The position numbers were made by a program, and so were the translations under genes. DNA of 64,000 nt. Source: Stappia sp. GTDB taxonomy: Bacteria; Pseudomonadota; Alphaproteobacteria; Rhizobiales; Stappiaceae. Below the pieces are notes generated by a model. It saw only the letters and a list, made by a program, of their open reading frames with translations. It ran no database searches and was not told where the DNA came from. The stretch covers positions 84,365 through 148,364 of the forward strand of contig PBLF01000012.1 in assembly GCA_002722295.1 (NCBI GenBank). The letters run 5' to 3'. Shown here one piece after another: positions 43,550 through 51,806 of this stretch (the first letter of the stretch is position 1; each line of letters starts with the position of its first letter).

Positions 43550-44670
43550 GGGGCCGTCTCCTCGTCCTCGAAGGGGAGTTCGGCAACGAGGTGCCCCTTG
43601 CGGTCCACGAGAAGCACTTCGACGCGAACCGGCGCCCCCCTGAGAATCTCGAGAATGCGCCCACGCGCGGCACGGGCCACCAGCGCGGCAACGTCGATCC
43701 CCTCGCCCGCCGCACGGTCCAGAACCTCCTTGGCGGTGTTCGCCTGTCGCGCTTCCTCCACCAGGAAGGGCGGGGCGCCCGCCTCGTGCATGAGCCCGGC
43801 AAGGGCATCGAAATCAACCTGGCTGCGGGCGGAGTGCAGGTCCATCGCTCCCTGGGCCAGCTTGACGAACTTGGCGAAGCCGCCGGCCATGGTCAGGCGC
43901 GGAACGGGATGGGCGCGCAGATACTTGAGCAGCCCGCCGGCGAAGTCGCCCATGTCGAGACAGGCCATCTCGGGAAGATCGGGGTGGCGGGCACGTGCGG
44001 CGGCTTCGGAGGTCGACCCGGTCGCGCCGATGACATGCTCCAGCCCGGCGGCCCGCGCCACATCGACCCCGCGATGGATCGAGGCGATCCACGCCGCGCA
44101 GGAAAAGGGGCGCACGATACCGGTGGTGCCGAGGACCGAAAGGCCGCCGACGATTCCCAGGCGCGGGTTCATGGTGCGTTTCGCGATCTCCTCGCCACCG
44201 GGGATCGAAACCTCCACCTCGAAGTCGGCCGGAACGTCGGCCATCGCCGCGACTTCGGCAAGCACGTGCGCGATCATGCTGCGCGGCACCGGGTTGATGG
44301 CCGGCTCGCCCGGATCGATCGGAAGCCCGGCGCGGGTCACTATTCCCACCCCTTCACCGGCGCGATAGGCGATCCCCGAACCAGGCTCCCCCTTGCGCAC
44401 GGTCGAGATCACGAGTGCGCCATGGGTCACGTCGGGATCGTCGCCCGCGTCCTTGACGATGCCGGCAAGGGCGAACGTCCCCCTTTCGTCCTCACCGACC
44501 TCCTCGCGGGAGAGCGCAAAGGCCGGCTTCTCTCCCTTCGGCAGCACGATGGTCACGGGGTCGGGAAACCGCCCTGCCAAAAGCGCGGTACAGGCCGCCT
44601 TCGCGGCTGCCGTGGCGCAGGCACCCGTGGTCCAGCCACGGCGCAGGGGCTTCGGGTCGGTCTCGCTCAT
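43546..44670 (-). CDS. cbiD: Cobalt-precorrin-5B (C1)-methyltransferase
   Basis: 374-residue CbiD, which methylates C1 in the cobalt-early corrin pathway and replaces CobF of the oxygen-dependent route. Seen: N-terminal LRRGWTTGACATAAAKAA, GDDPDVTHGALV, GVGIVTRAGLPIDPGEPAINPVPR, SIPGGEEIAKRTMNPRLGIVGGLSVLGTTGIV and CLDMGDFAGGLLKYL. All are CbiD hallmarks. It is divergent from cobA across 148 bases that contain a long-armed dyad. Confidence 0.95.
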   Translation of the reverse strand: MSETDPKPLRRGWTTGACATAAAKAACTALLAGRFPDPVTIVLPKGEKPAFALSREEVGEDERGTFALAGIVKDAGDDPDVTHGALVISTVRKGEPGSGIAYRAGEGVGIVTRAGLPIDPGEPAINPVPRSMIAHVLAEVAAMADVPADFEVEVSIPGGEEIAKRTMNPRLGIVGGLSVLGTTGIVRPFSCAAWIASIHRGVDVARAAGLEHVIGATGSTSEAAARARHPDLPEMACLDMGDFAGGLLKYLRAHPVPRLTMAGGFAKFVKLAQGAMDLHSARSQVDFDALAGLMHEAGAPPFLVEEARQANTAKEVLDRAAGEGIDVAALVARAARGRILEILRGAPVRVEVLLVDRKGHLVAELPFEDEETAP

Positions 44671-44742
44671 GCGGCGGACTATAGGCCCGGCACGGGAATG
44701 CGTCACGCGCGCAGCGGCCCAGGTGCCGGCTCCGCGTGGAAG

Positions 44743-44779
44743 GGTCGCAAAACAGGTGTTCGCAGGCGGTTCTGCGACC
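44743..44779. promoter_or_regulatory. Inverted repeat in the cbiD/cobA divergent promoter
   Basis: GGTCGCA (44743-44749) and TGCGACC (44773-44779) form a perfect 7-bp inverted repeat with a 23-base spacer midway between the divergent cbiD and cobA starts. It could be a regulator site or an mRNA hairpin in the cobA leader. It does not contain B12-box sequence. Confidence 0.35.
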
Positions 44780-44818
44780 TTGGCGCGACGGTCAAGGCCC
44801 CCTAATATCGGCAGCCTG

Positions 44819-45697
44819 ATGAGCGATACGACGACACGCGCGCTGGAGCGCCCCGACCCTTCCCATCTCAGGCTGCCCGTTTTCGAGGCCGGCACGGTCT
44901 GGCTCGCGGGCGCGGGCCCCGGCGATCCGGGGCTGATGACACTGCATCTTCTCAACGGGCTGCAGCAGGCGGACGTGATCGTCTACGACGCGCTTGTCGA
45001 CACATCGATCCTGAAGCTCGCGCGCGCTGACGCGGCAGTCGAATACGCCGGCAAGCGCGGCGGCAAGCCGAGCCCCAAGCAGCGCGACATTTCGCTCCGA
45101 CTGATCGAGCACGCGCGCGAGGGCAAACGCGTGCTTCGCCTCAAGGGCGGCGACCCCTTCGTGTTCGGACGGGGCGGCGAGGAAGCGCTGACGCTGGTCG
45201 GTGCCGGCATTTCGTTCCGCATCATTCCCGGCATCACGGCCGGCATCGGCGGACTGGCCTACGCCGGCATTCCCGCCACCCATCGCGACACCAATCAGGC
45301 GGTCACCTTCCTGACCGGTCATGACCAGACAGGCCTTGCCCCCTCCGCAATCGACTGGGCCGGCATTGCAAACGGCTCCCCGGTGATCGTCATGTACATG
45401 GCGATGAAGCATCTTGCGCAGATCACGGGCGAGCTCATGGCAGCCGGACGCGCCGCCTCGGAGCCGGTCGCCATCGTCTGCAACGCCTCGCTCGCCAGCC
45501 AGAGCGTCCTGGAAACCACGCTCGGCGAGGCGGCGAATGCTGCCCGCGAAGCCGCCCTTGAACCGCCCGCGGTCGTCTGTGTCGGCGAGGTTGTGCGCCT
45601 GCGCGCCGGACTCGACTGGCTGGGCGCGCTGGCCGGACGCGCGCTCGACGCAGACCCGCTCGGCTTGCGCAGGGAAACCGAGGCCGGCTTGGCGTGA
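44819..45697 (+). CDS. cobA: Uroporphyrinogen-III C-methyltransferase
   Basis: 292-residue SUMT that dimethylates uroporphyrinogen III to precorrin-2, the entry to B12. Seen: VWLAGAGPGDPGLMTLHLL with the glycine-rich loop, VIVYDALVD, AGKRGGKPSPKQRDIS, RLKGGDPFVFGRGGEEA, PGITAGIGGLAYAGIPATHRD, and VIVMYMAMKHL. It is the single-domain form without CysG dehydrogenase/chelatase, so precorrin-2 oxidation must come from elsewhere. The stop overlaps the cobB GTG start. Confidence 0.95.
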   Translation: MSDTTTRALERPDPSHLRLPVFEAGTVWLAGAGPGDPGLMTLHLLNGLQQADVIVYDALVDTSILKLARADAAVEYAGKRGGKPSPKQRDISLRLIEHAREGKRVLRLKGGDPFVFGRGGEEALTLVGAGISFRIIPGITAGIGGLAYAGIPATHRDTNQAVTFLTGHDQTGLAPSAIDWAGIANGSPVIVMYMAMKHLAQITGELMAAGRAASEPVAIVCNASLASQSVLETTLGEAANAAREAALEPPAVVCVGEVVRLRAGLDWLGALAGRALDADPLGLRRETEAGLA

Positions 45698-47037
45698 GCC
45701 TTCCCGCCACCTCGCATTCGCACGCCTCCCGCGCGCCCGGCCTCGTGATCGCGGCCCCCGCGTCCGGAAGCGGCAAGACGGTCATCACGCTCGCACTGCT
45801 GCGCGCCTTCGCCCGCGCCGGGCTTGCCGTTGCCAGCGCCAAGGTAGGACCGGACTACATCGACCCGGCCTTTCACGCGGCGGCCAGCGGACGGGAGAGC
45901 GTCAACCTCGATGCCCACGCCATGCGTGGCGCGCTGGTCGACACACTGGCGGGCGACCAGGCGGCGGGCTGCGACCTGCTGCTTGTCGAGGGGGTCATGG
46001 GTCTCTTCGACGGCGCGGCGGACGGATCCGGCTCGACTGCCGACCTCGCCGCCCGCCTCGGGCTTCCTGTGGTGCTTGTCGTCGACGCGGCCAGACAATC
46101 TCACTCGGTCGCGGCGCTGGTACGCGGCTTTCGCGACCATCGCGACGACGTCCATATCGCCGGTGTGATCCTCAACCGCGTGGGAAGCGAGCGCCACGCC
46201 GCGATGCTGTCCGGCGCGCTCGCAGGCGTCGGAATGCCCGTGCTCGGCAACGTCCCACGCGATACCGCCCTTGCCCTTCCCGAGCGCCATCTGGGCCTGG
46301 TCCAGGCCGGGGAGCGCGACGACCTCGACGCATTTCTCGACAGCGCCGCCACACGCATCACCGCCTCCTGCGACCTCGTGGCCCTGCGCAAGGTCGCGGG
46401 AGAACTGGCGGTTCCGGACAGGGCTTCCGATGCCCCTTCGCCGAAACGGCTTGAACCTTTCGGCCAGCGGATCGCGGTTGCCCGCGACGTGGCATTCGCC
46501 TTCGCCTATCCCCATCTCCTGTCAGGCTGGCGACGAGCCGGCGCGGAACTTTCGTTCTTTTCGCCGCTGGCCGACGAGGCCCCCTGCGAAGAGGCCGACG
46601 CGGTTTACCTGCCCGGCGGCTACCCCGAGCTACATGCCGCCCGGCTGGCAGCCGCCACAACCTTCCAACAGGGCATGGCATCGGCCGTACAACGCGGAGC
46701 GCTGATCTACGGCGAGTGCGGCGGCTACATGGCCCTGGGCGACGTTCTGGTGGACGCCGAAGGAACACATCACAGGATGCTCGGTCTGCTGCCGCTGACC
46801 ACCAGCTTCGCAAGCCGTCGTCGCCATCTGGGATACCGACGCCTCGACGGGCTTTCGGGCGCGCCATTCGCCGGCGGCTTTTCCGCACACGAATGGCACT
46901 ATGCCTCGATCCTGCACGAGGGTGCGGCGGAGCGGCTGTTCCAGGCACGCGACGCGACCGGCGCGGACCTCGGCGCGCTCGGGCTCAGGGCCGGCACGGT
47001 CATGGGATCCTTCTGCCATCTGATCGATATCGCATAA
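45694..47037 (+). CDS. cobB: Cobyrinic acid a,c-diamide synthase
   Basis: 447-residue CobB/CbiA that uses glutamine and ATP to amidate the a and c carboxylates. Seen: P-loop-like GLVIAAPASGSGKTVITLALLRAF, KVGPDYIDPAFHAAASGR, LLVEGVMGLFDG, and a C-terminal class I glutaminase domain with the Cys in IYGECGGYMALG and the late His in FSAHEWHYA. The GTG start at 45694 overlaps the cobA stop. An intrinsic terminator follows seven bases after the stop. Confidence 0.95.
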   Translation: MSLPATSHSHASRAPGLVIAAPASGSGKTVITLALLRAFARAGLAVASAKVGPDYIDPAFHAAASGRESVNLDAHAMRGALVDTLAGDQAAGCDLLLVEGVMGLFDGAADGSGSTADLAARLGLPVVLVVDAARQSHSVAALVRGFRDHRDDVHIAGVILNRVGSERHAAMLSGALAGVGMPVLGNVPRDTALALPERHLGLVQAGERDDLDAFLDSAATRITASCDLVALRKVAGELAVPDRASDAPSPKRLEPFGQRIAVARDVAFAFAYPHLLSGWRRAGAELSFFSPLADEAPCEEADAVYLPGGYPELHAARLAAATTFQQGMASAVQRGALIYGECGGYMALGDVLVDAEGTHHRMLGLLPLTTSFASRRRHLGYRRLDGLSGAPFAGGFSAHEWHYASILHEGAAERLFQARDATGADLGALGLRAGTVMGSFCHLIDIA

Positions 47038-47043
47038 GGCGGA

Positions 47044-47068
47044 CGGACGGGCATGACCCGTCCGTTTT
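47044..47068 (+). terminator. Intrinsic terminator after cobB
   Basis: CGGACGGG (47044-47051), loop CATGA, CCCGTCCG (47057-47064), TTTT. It ends the cobA-cobB transcript and stands just before the convergent methyltransferase stop. Confidence 0.9.
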
Positions 47069-47074
47069 CGCAAC

Positions 47075-47707
47075 TCAGGCCGCTTCCAGCAGGCAAAGCT
47101 TGCAGGTGTAGCCTTCCTTCTCGTGGTAGGGCGCATCGTTGATCGCGCGCAACCGGATCAGTCCGTGGCGCTCCATCTCCGCCAGATGTGCCGCATAGCG
47201 GTCGGGCTCCCACACCTTCTCGTGCACGGTCACGACAAGCGGCGCGCCGGGACGTGCCACGCGGGCGAGTTCGTCGATCGCCTCGGGCCCGACGTGACCG
47301 CTGGTGAACACTCCAACGCTGACGACACCGTCATAGCTGTTGTCGGAAAGATTGAGCGTCGCGGTCATGTCCGCCTCGGCAAGGCTCCGGTAGACCTTCT
47401 TGCGCGCGGCTTCCTCCAGCATGCCGGGCGAAAGGTCGATGCCGTCGATCTCGGCCTCCGTGCGGCGCGCGATCTCGGCACCGACAAGGCCCGTGCCACA
47501 TCCGGCATCGAGAATGCGGGCTTCGGCGGTTTCACCCTCCAACGCCTCGCTCAGGGCACGCGCCGCGAGAACCGGCGCGACATACCCCATGCCGTCGAGC
47601 GTATCCGCGTCATAGCTCGCCGCCCAGTCGGCATACAGGTCGCGAATGCGGCCGGCATCTCCATCAAGGGCATAGGCGCGCTTGAGAAGCGGATTGTCCG
47701 ATTCCAT
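47075..47707 (-). CDS. Class I SAM-dependent methyltransferase (paralogue 1)
   Basis: 210-residue methyltransferase, substrate unknown. Seen: an N-terminal RDLYADWAASYDADTLDGMGY helix, SAM-binding ILDAGCGTGLVGAEI, acidic DGIDLSPGMLEEA, SYDGVVSVGVFTSGHVG, and a short C-terminal part ending CKLCLLEAA. It resembles METTL27/UbiE-like small methyltransferases. It and the next gene are clear paralogues in tandem. AAGGAGAG precedes the ATG at 47707, so it has its own good ribosome site. It may be cotranscribed with paralogue 2. Confidence 0.85.
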   Translation of the reverse strand: MESDNPLLKRAYALDGDAGRIRDLYADWAASYDADTLDGMGYVAPVLAARALSEALEGETAEARILDAGCGTGLVGAEIARRTEAEIDGIDLSPGMLEEAARKKVYRSLAEADMTATLNLSDNSYDGVVSVGVFTSGHVGPEAIDELARVARPGAPLVVTVHEKVWEPDRYAAHLAEMERHGLIRLRAINDAPYHEKEGYTCKLCLLEAA

Positions 47708-47778
47708 GACGAGTCTCTCCTTTTCTGGCTTGCGCCATACCCTAGGAAGAGACCCGTCAGGATGCAAACCGACGTCCG

Positions 47779-48405
47779 TCAGGCGGCCGCGAGAACGCAG
47801 AGCTGGCAGAAGACACCGGTTTTCAGCAGATAGGGCTCGCGTCGGCTTTCCTCCACGCGCAAGCGCCCCTGCCGCTCAAGCAGGTCGACATGAGCGCTGA
47901 ACCCCTCTCCCTCCCAGGCGGTGTCGCGAATGGCCAGGACGATGGGGGCGCCGGGACGGGCAACACGCACCAGTTCGTCGATCCGCTCCGGCCCCACATG
48001 TCCGGTGGTGAAGACGCCAGAGCTGACGATGCCATCGTAGGTGTCGTCATCCGCGTCCAGCGGATGGTTCATGTCGCCAAGGACGAGAGAGCGATACGCC
48101 TGCGTCTCCTCCGCCTCGTCGAGCATGCCGCGAGTCAGGTCGATCCCGTCTATCCGCAGCGCCGGCCGGCGCTGTTTCAACTCCACGGCGACAAGTCCGG
48201 TGCCGCAGCCCACGTCGAGGATTTCCGCCTCCGGACCGACCCGCGCCGTCACCGCCTTCGCCGTCAGGACATGGCCGGTATAGCCGATCCCCTCGACGAC
48301 ATCCCGGGCATAGGTGGATGCCCAGTCCTCGTAGAATTCCAGGATCTTGTGCCTGTCACCACCCAGGTTGACGATACGCTCGAGCTGCGCCTCTTCATGC
48401 GACAT
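47779..48405 (-). CDS. Class I SAM-dependent methyltransferase (paralogue 2)
   Basis: 208-residue methyltransferase aligned with its neighbour over the full length: LEFYEDWASTYARDVVEGIGY, ILDVGCGTGLVAVEL, DGIDLTRGMLDEA, TYDGIVSSGVFTTGHVGPERIDEL and a terminal CQLCVLAAA. The shared C-terminal CxLC signature in both is unusual. GGAGG lies eight bases before the ATG. It is separated from cobM by 76 bases that include a locally AT-rich patch (48440-48485), a likely promoter. Function unknown; context does not prove a role in B12 synthesis. Confidence 0.85.
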   Translation of the reverse strand: MSHEEAQLERIVNLGGDRHKILEFYEDWASTYARDVVEGIGYTGHVLTAKAVTARVGPEAEILDVGCGTGLVAVELKQRRPALRIDGIDLTRGMLDEAEETQAYRSLVLGDMNHPLDADDDTYDGIVSSGVFTTGHVGPERIDELVRVARPGAPIVLAIRDTAWEGEGFSAHVDLLERQGRLRVEESRREPYLLKTGVFCQLCVLAAA

Positions 48406-48481
48406 GGTCTTTCCTCCTCCGGTTTGTACGGGAGAAGGCTAGGCGATTCACTCATAGGTTGAAATTGTAAGATTTTGTATT

Positions 48482-49270
48482 TCAGGTTGTGTATTTGGCG
48501 GTTTTCTTCTTTTTCTTCGGCCTCAGAACGTGCACGTGGTCGGCGTGATAGAGGGCGCTGTCGCGGAAATCCTCCTGCGGCTCCAGCGCATGGCCGACAA
48601 GCACGAGTGCCGTGCGGGTGATCTTCGCCGCGCGCACCTTCTCGTGAATATCGGACAGGGTGCCATGGATGAAAGTCTGGTCAGGCCAGCCGACCCGATA
48701 GGCGACCACCACGGGGCAATCGGCGCCGTAAAGCGGCGAAAGCTGACGCTCGACCTCCCGCAGGTTGCGGATCGAAAGATGGATCGCAAGGGTCGCGCCA
48801 CTCTTCCCTAGGGTCGTGAGATCCTCCCCTTCCGGCATGGCGGAGGACTGCATGGCCGTGCGCGTCAGGATCACCGTCTGCGCGACCTCGGGAATGGTGA
48901 GTTCCTGCCCCAGCGCGGCTGCGGCGGCGGCAAAGGCGGGAACGCCCGGTGTCACGTCGAAGGGAATGCCGAGCGTGCGCAGGCGGCGGATCTGCTCGGC
49001 GATCGCCCCGTAGAGCGAGGGATCGCCGGAATGAACCCGGGCGACGTCCTGTCCCTTTTCATGGGCGGACACGATTTCCGCCATGATCTCGTCCAGCGTC
49101 ATGGGCGCCGTATCGACAACCCGCGCGCCCTCGGGAGCGGCCGCCACGACCGCCTCGGGCACCAGCGAGCCCGCGAACAGGCAGACCGGGCACGACTGGA
49201 TCTGCTTCAGTCCGCGCACGGTGATCAGGTCCGGGTCGCCCGGACCCGCGCCGATGAAATGGACCGTCAT
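48482..49270 (-). CDS. cobM: Precorrin-4 / cobalt-precorrin-4 C11-methyltransferase
   Basis: 262-residue CobM/CbiF tetrapyrrole methylase. Seen: VHFIGAGPGDPDLITVRGL, CLFAGSLVPEAV, ARVHSGDPSLYGAIAEQI, TPGVPAFAAAAAALGQELTIPEV and TLAIHLSIRNL. Standard length and motifs. The C-terminus ends with a lysine run (RPKKKKKTAKYTT), longer and more basic than I expect for the family. The start overlaps the stop of the cbiG-cobJ fusion by four bases, so it is the last gene of the long leftward cob operon. Confidence 0.95.
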   Translation of the reverse strand: MTVHFIGAGPGDPDLITVRGLKQIQSCPVCLFAGSLVPEAVVAAAPEGARVVDTAPMTLDEIMAEIVSAHEKGQDVARVHSGDPSLYGAIAEQIRRLRTLGIPFDVTPGVPAFAAAAAALGQELTIPEVAQTVILTRTAMQSSAMPEGEDLTTLGKSGATLAIHLSIRNLREVERQLSPLYGADCPVVVAYRVGWPDQTFIHGTLSDIHEKVRAAKITRTALVLVGHALEPQEDFRDSALYHADHVHVLRPKKKKKTAKYTT

Positions 49271-51087
49271 AGCTTCTCCTCGATGCGTTTGGCGTAGCCG
49301 CGCGGCGTGTAGACGAAGGGTTTGCCGGAGCCGGTCATGACCGCGCGCGAGGCGGACGAGCCGACAAGCACGGTGGTCAGCATGTCCACGTCATCCACCT
49401 TGAGATCGCCCAGCGTGGTCACGGTGAGCGTCTCTCCCGCGCGTCCGAGGTTGAAACCCAGAACCACCGGCGTGTCGGCGGGGCGGGCGGCGAGCAGGAT
49501 CTCGCGGGCGGCGGCAAGCTGCGTGCGCCGGCGCTTCGAGACCGGGTTGTAGAAGGCGATCACGAAGTCACCGTCGGCGGCTGCCTTCAGCCGTTTCTCG
49601 ATTGCCTCCCACGGGGTGAGCAGGTCGGACAGCGAGATGGTGCAGAAATCGTGGCCGAGCACCGCGCCGATACGCGCGGAGGCGGCCTGAAGCGCCGAGA
49701 TGCCCGGCGCGTTGACGATCTCCACCCGGCGCGCCGCATCGCTCACGCCGCCGGCATCCCGGCCACGGTGCACCAGTTCATAGACCAGCGCGCCCATGGC
49801 ATAGATGCCCGCATCACCGGACGAGACAAGCGCGACGGACCGCCCCTCGCCCGCCCGTTCAAGGGCGAAGCGGACACGCTCCTCCTCGGCGCCGAGCGGG
49901 AAGGCGTGACGCGGCTTGCCCTGGATGAGTGGCGCGACAATGTCGAGATAAAGCGAATAGCCGATCACCTCGTCCGCTTCGGCAAGCAGGCGGGAGGCCT
50001 CGGGCGTGCGCCAGTCGTCGCGGCCCGGACCGATGCCGATGACGGCGAGGCGCCCGCGTGGCCGCCCGATTTCCTTTGCCGAGACAGGAGCGACCGCACG
50101 CGCGACGGCAACCGTTGCATTGGCCGTCTTTCGTTTTTCGACGATAAGCGATCCGTCGACGCCCGCACCAGCGAGTGCCGCCCCTTCCGCGACACCATGG
50201 CAACCGACTTCCGCGTAGACGACCTCGGAAGGATTGGCGAGGCGGTCACGCTCCGCCTCGAGGGTCGCGGCATCGAAGAGACGCAGCGGCGCGGCGAGCA
50301 CGGCGGAAAGTTCCGCCATCGCCGTCTCGTCGCCCTTCAGGTCGATGGAGGCGACCGCCGCCACGGCGCCTTCGGCCAGGCCCGCTTCGCCCAGGGTCTC
50401 GCGCACCAGCGAAACGAGTTCCTCCACCGGACAGCCACGCGCGCAGCCGACGCCCACCACGAGGGTGCGCGGATGATAGACGAGACGGTCGGGTCCGGGC
50501 GCCATCGCCTCGTCGGTGACCGCGATTTCAAGTTCCGCGTCCGGCGAGACGGCAAGGCGCGAGCGGCTCAACCACGGCGCCTCTCCGGTGATGCGCACCG
50601 GTTCACCGGCCAGAAGGCGGGCCATGAAGCCCTTGGCATCGGGAAGATTGGCGAGCCACCATCCGGCGGGCGGCGCGTCGAGCGCAACGCCGAGCGCCGT
50701 GTCACCGGCCGTCGTCACCGCCGCATGGGCGTCCAGAGCGCCGGCGACCTGGCGGGCAAGCGAATTCGCCCCGCGATGACCGCCAAGAAGCGGCACGACG
50801 CTCGCACCGTCCTCAGAGACCGCGATCACCGGCGGTTCGGCGCGCTTGTCCTCGATCACGGCGGCAAGCGCGCGGATCAGGATGCCGGACGCGCACACGC
50901 CGATGATCGGCGTGCCGGCCTGGTAGAGCGCGCGAATGTGGTTGAGCGTCTCGGCAAAGGCGACATCCAGACCCGGCACGCGATGGGCCAACCCGTGCAG
51001 GGTCGAGCCCGGCAGCGCGGCGGCCACCTTGCGCGCGGTCGAAAGCGCCGCCGGCGTCAGGACGAGGATCGCGGCGGAAGCATCCAC
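49267..51087 (-). CDS. cobJ: CbiG-CobJ fusion: cobalt-precorrin-5A hydrolase plus (cobalt-)precorrin-3B C17-methyltransferase
   Basis: 606-residue fusion. Residues 1-340 are CbiG-like: ILVLTPAALSTARKVAAAL, IIGVCASGILIRALA, VVPLLGGHRGANSLARQVA, and a C-terminal CobE/CbiG part with VVGVGCARGCPVEELVSLV and YAEVGCHGVAEGAAL. Residues 345-606 are CobJ/CbiH: LAVIGIGPGRDDWRTPEA, VIGYSLYLDIVAPL, VSSGDAGIYAMGALVYEL, VNAPGISALQAASARIGA and ISLSDLLTPWEAIEKRL. CbiG opens the delta-lactone after C17 methylation and ring contraction, so the fusion joins consecutive steps. The GTG start at 51087 lies inside the 3' end of cobI and has AGGGAG upstream. Confidence 0.93.
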   Translation of the reverse strand: MDASAAILVLTPAALSTARKVAAALPGSTLHGLAHRVPGLDVAFAETLNHIRALYQAGTPIIGVCASGILIRALAAVIEDKRAEPPVIAVSEDGASVVPLLGGHRGANSLARQVAGALDAHAAVTTAGDTALGVALDAPPAGWWLANLPDAKGFMARLLAGEPVRITGEAPWLSRSRLAVSPDAELEIAVTDEAMAPGPDRLVYHPRTLVVGVGCARGCPVEELVSLVRETLGEAGLAEGAVAAVASIDLKGDETAMAELSAVLAAPLRLFDAATLEAERDRLANPSEVVYAEVGCHGVAEGAALAGAGVDGSLIVEKRKTANATVAVARAVAPVSAKEIGRPRGRLAVIGIGPGRDDWRTPEASRLLAEADEVIGYSLYLDIVAPLIQGKPRHAFPLGAEEERVRFALERAGEGRSVALVSSGDAGIYAMGALVYELVHRGRDAGGVSDAARRVEIVNAPGISALQAASARIGAVLGHDFCTISLSDLLTPWEAIEKRLKAAADGDFVIAFYNPVSKRRRTQLAAAREILLAARPADTPVVLGFNLGRAGETLTVTTLGDLKVDDVDMLTTVLVGSSASRAVMTGSGKPFVYTPRGYAKRIEEKL

Positions 51088-51806
51088 GCTTCATCTCCCT
51101 TGTAGATCAGGATCATCGAAAAATACGGCGCGGAGGCGGTGTCCACCTCACCGAGCGGCGCGACCGCCTCGGCGGCAAGCGTCGCCCGTTCGACATAGCC
51201 CGCATGATCGAGAAGGCCAAGCCGCGCGATCAGGGACTTGAGGCGCGAAAGGTGCCGCCCCACCTTCATGATCGCGACCGCGCCGGCCGCCTCGATGCGC
51301 GCGGCGATCTCCTCGTCGGCGAGCGGACCCGGGATCACGGTGAGAACGTCGTTGCGCGCGGTGAGCGGTCGCCCCAGACGAGCGGCGCAGGCGGTCAGCG
51401 AGGTGACGCCCGGCACGATCTCCGCCGGAAACCGGTCGACGAGACGCTCGTACAGATACATGAAGGAGCCGTAGAAGAACGGGTCCCCCTCGCACAGCAC
51501 CACCACGTCGCGGCCGGCGGAGAGTTCCCCGGCGATTTCCTCCGCCGCGCGGTCATAGACGGCCCTTGCGGGAAACCTCTCGACACGCATCGGCACGACG
51601 ATGGGGATCTCGCGGGCACCCGCCGGAATTGCATCCGCCGCGATGGAGCGGGCGAAACTCTCCCCCGTATCGGGGGCGGGATAGGCCACCACCCGGGCCG
51701 ACGAAATCAGCCGGTGCGCCTTCAGCGTCATCAACTCCGGGTCACCCGGCCCGAGACCGACGCCGTAAAGAGTGCCCGTGGCGCGGGCACCGCCGTCCTG
51801 GTTCAT
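51057..51806 (-). CDS. cobI: Precorrin-2 / cobalt-precorrin-2 C20-methyltransferase
   Basis: 249-residue CobI/CbiL. Seen: LYGVGLGPGDPELMTLKAHRLI, VVAYPAPDTGESFAR, VVLCEGDPFFYGSFMYLYERL, VPGVTSLTACAARLGRPLTARND and AIMKVGRHLSRLKSLIARL. The frame remains open upstream, but the ATG at 51806 overlaps the cobL stop as ATGA and gives the normal N-terminus. The 3' end overlaps the cbiG-cobJ start by 31 bases. Confidence 0.95.
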   Translation of the reverse strand: MNQDGGARATGTLYGVGLGPGDPELMTLKAHRLISSARVVAYPAPDTGESFARSIAADAIPAGAREIPIVVPMRVERFPARAVYDRAAEEIAGELSAGRDVVVLCEGDPFFYGSFMYLYERLVDRFPAEIVPGVTSLTACAARLGRPLTARNDVLTVIPGPLADEEIAARIEAAGAVAIMKVGRHLSRLKSLIARLGLLDHAGYVERATLAAEAVAPLGEVDTASAPYFSMILIYKGDEAWMLPPRSSS

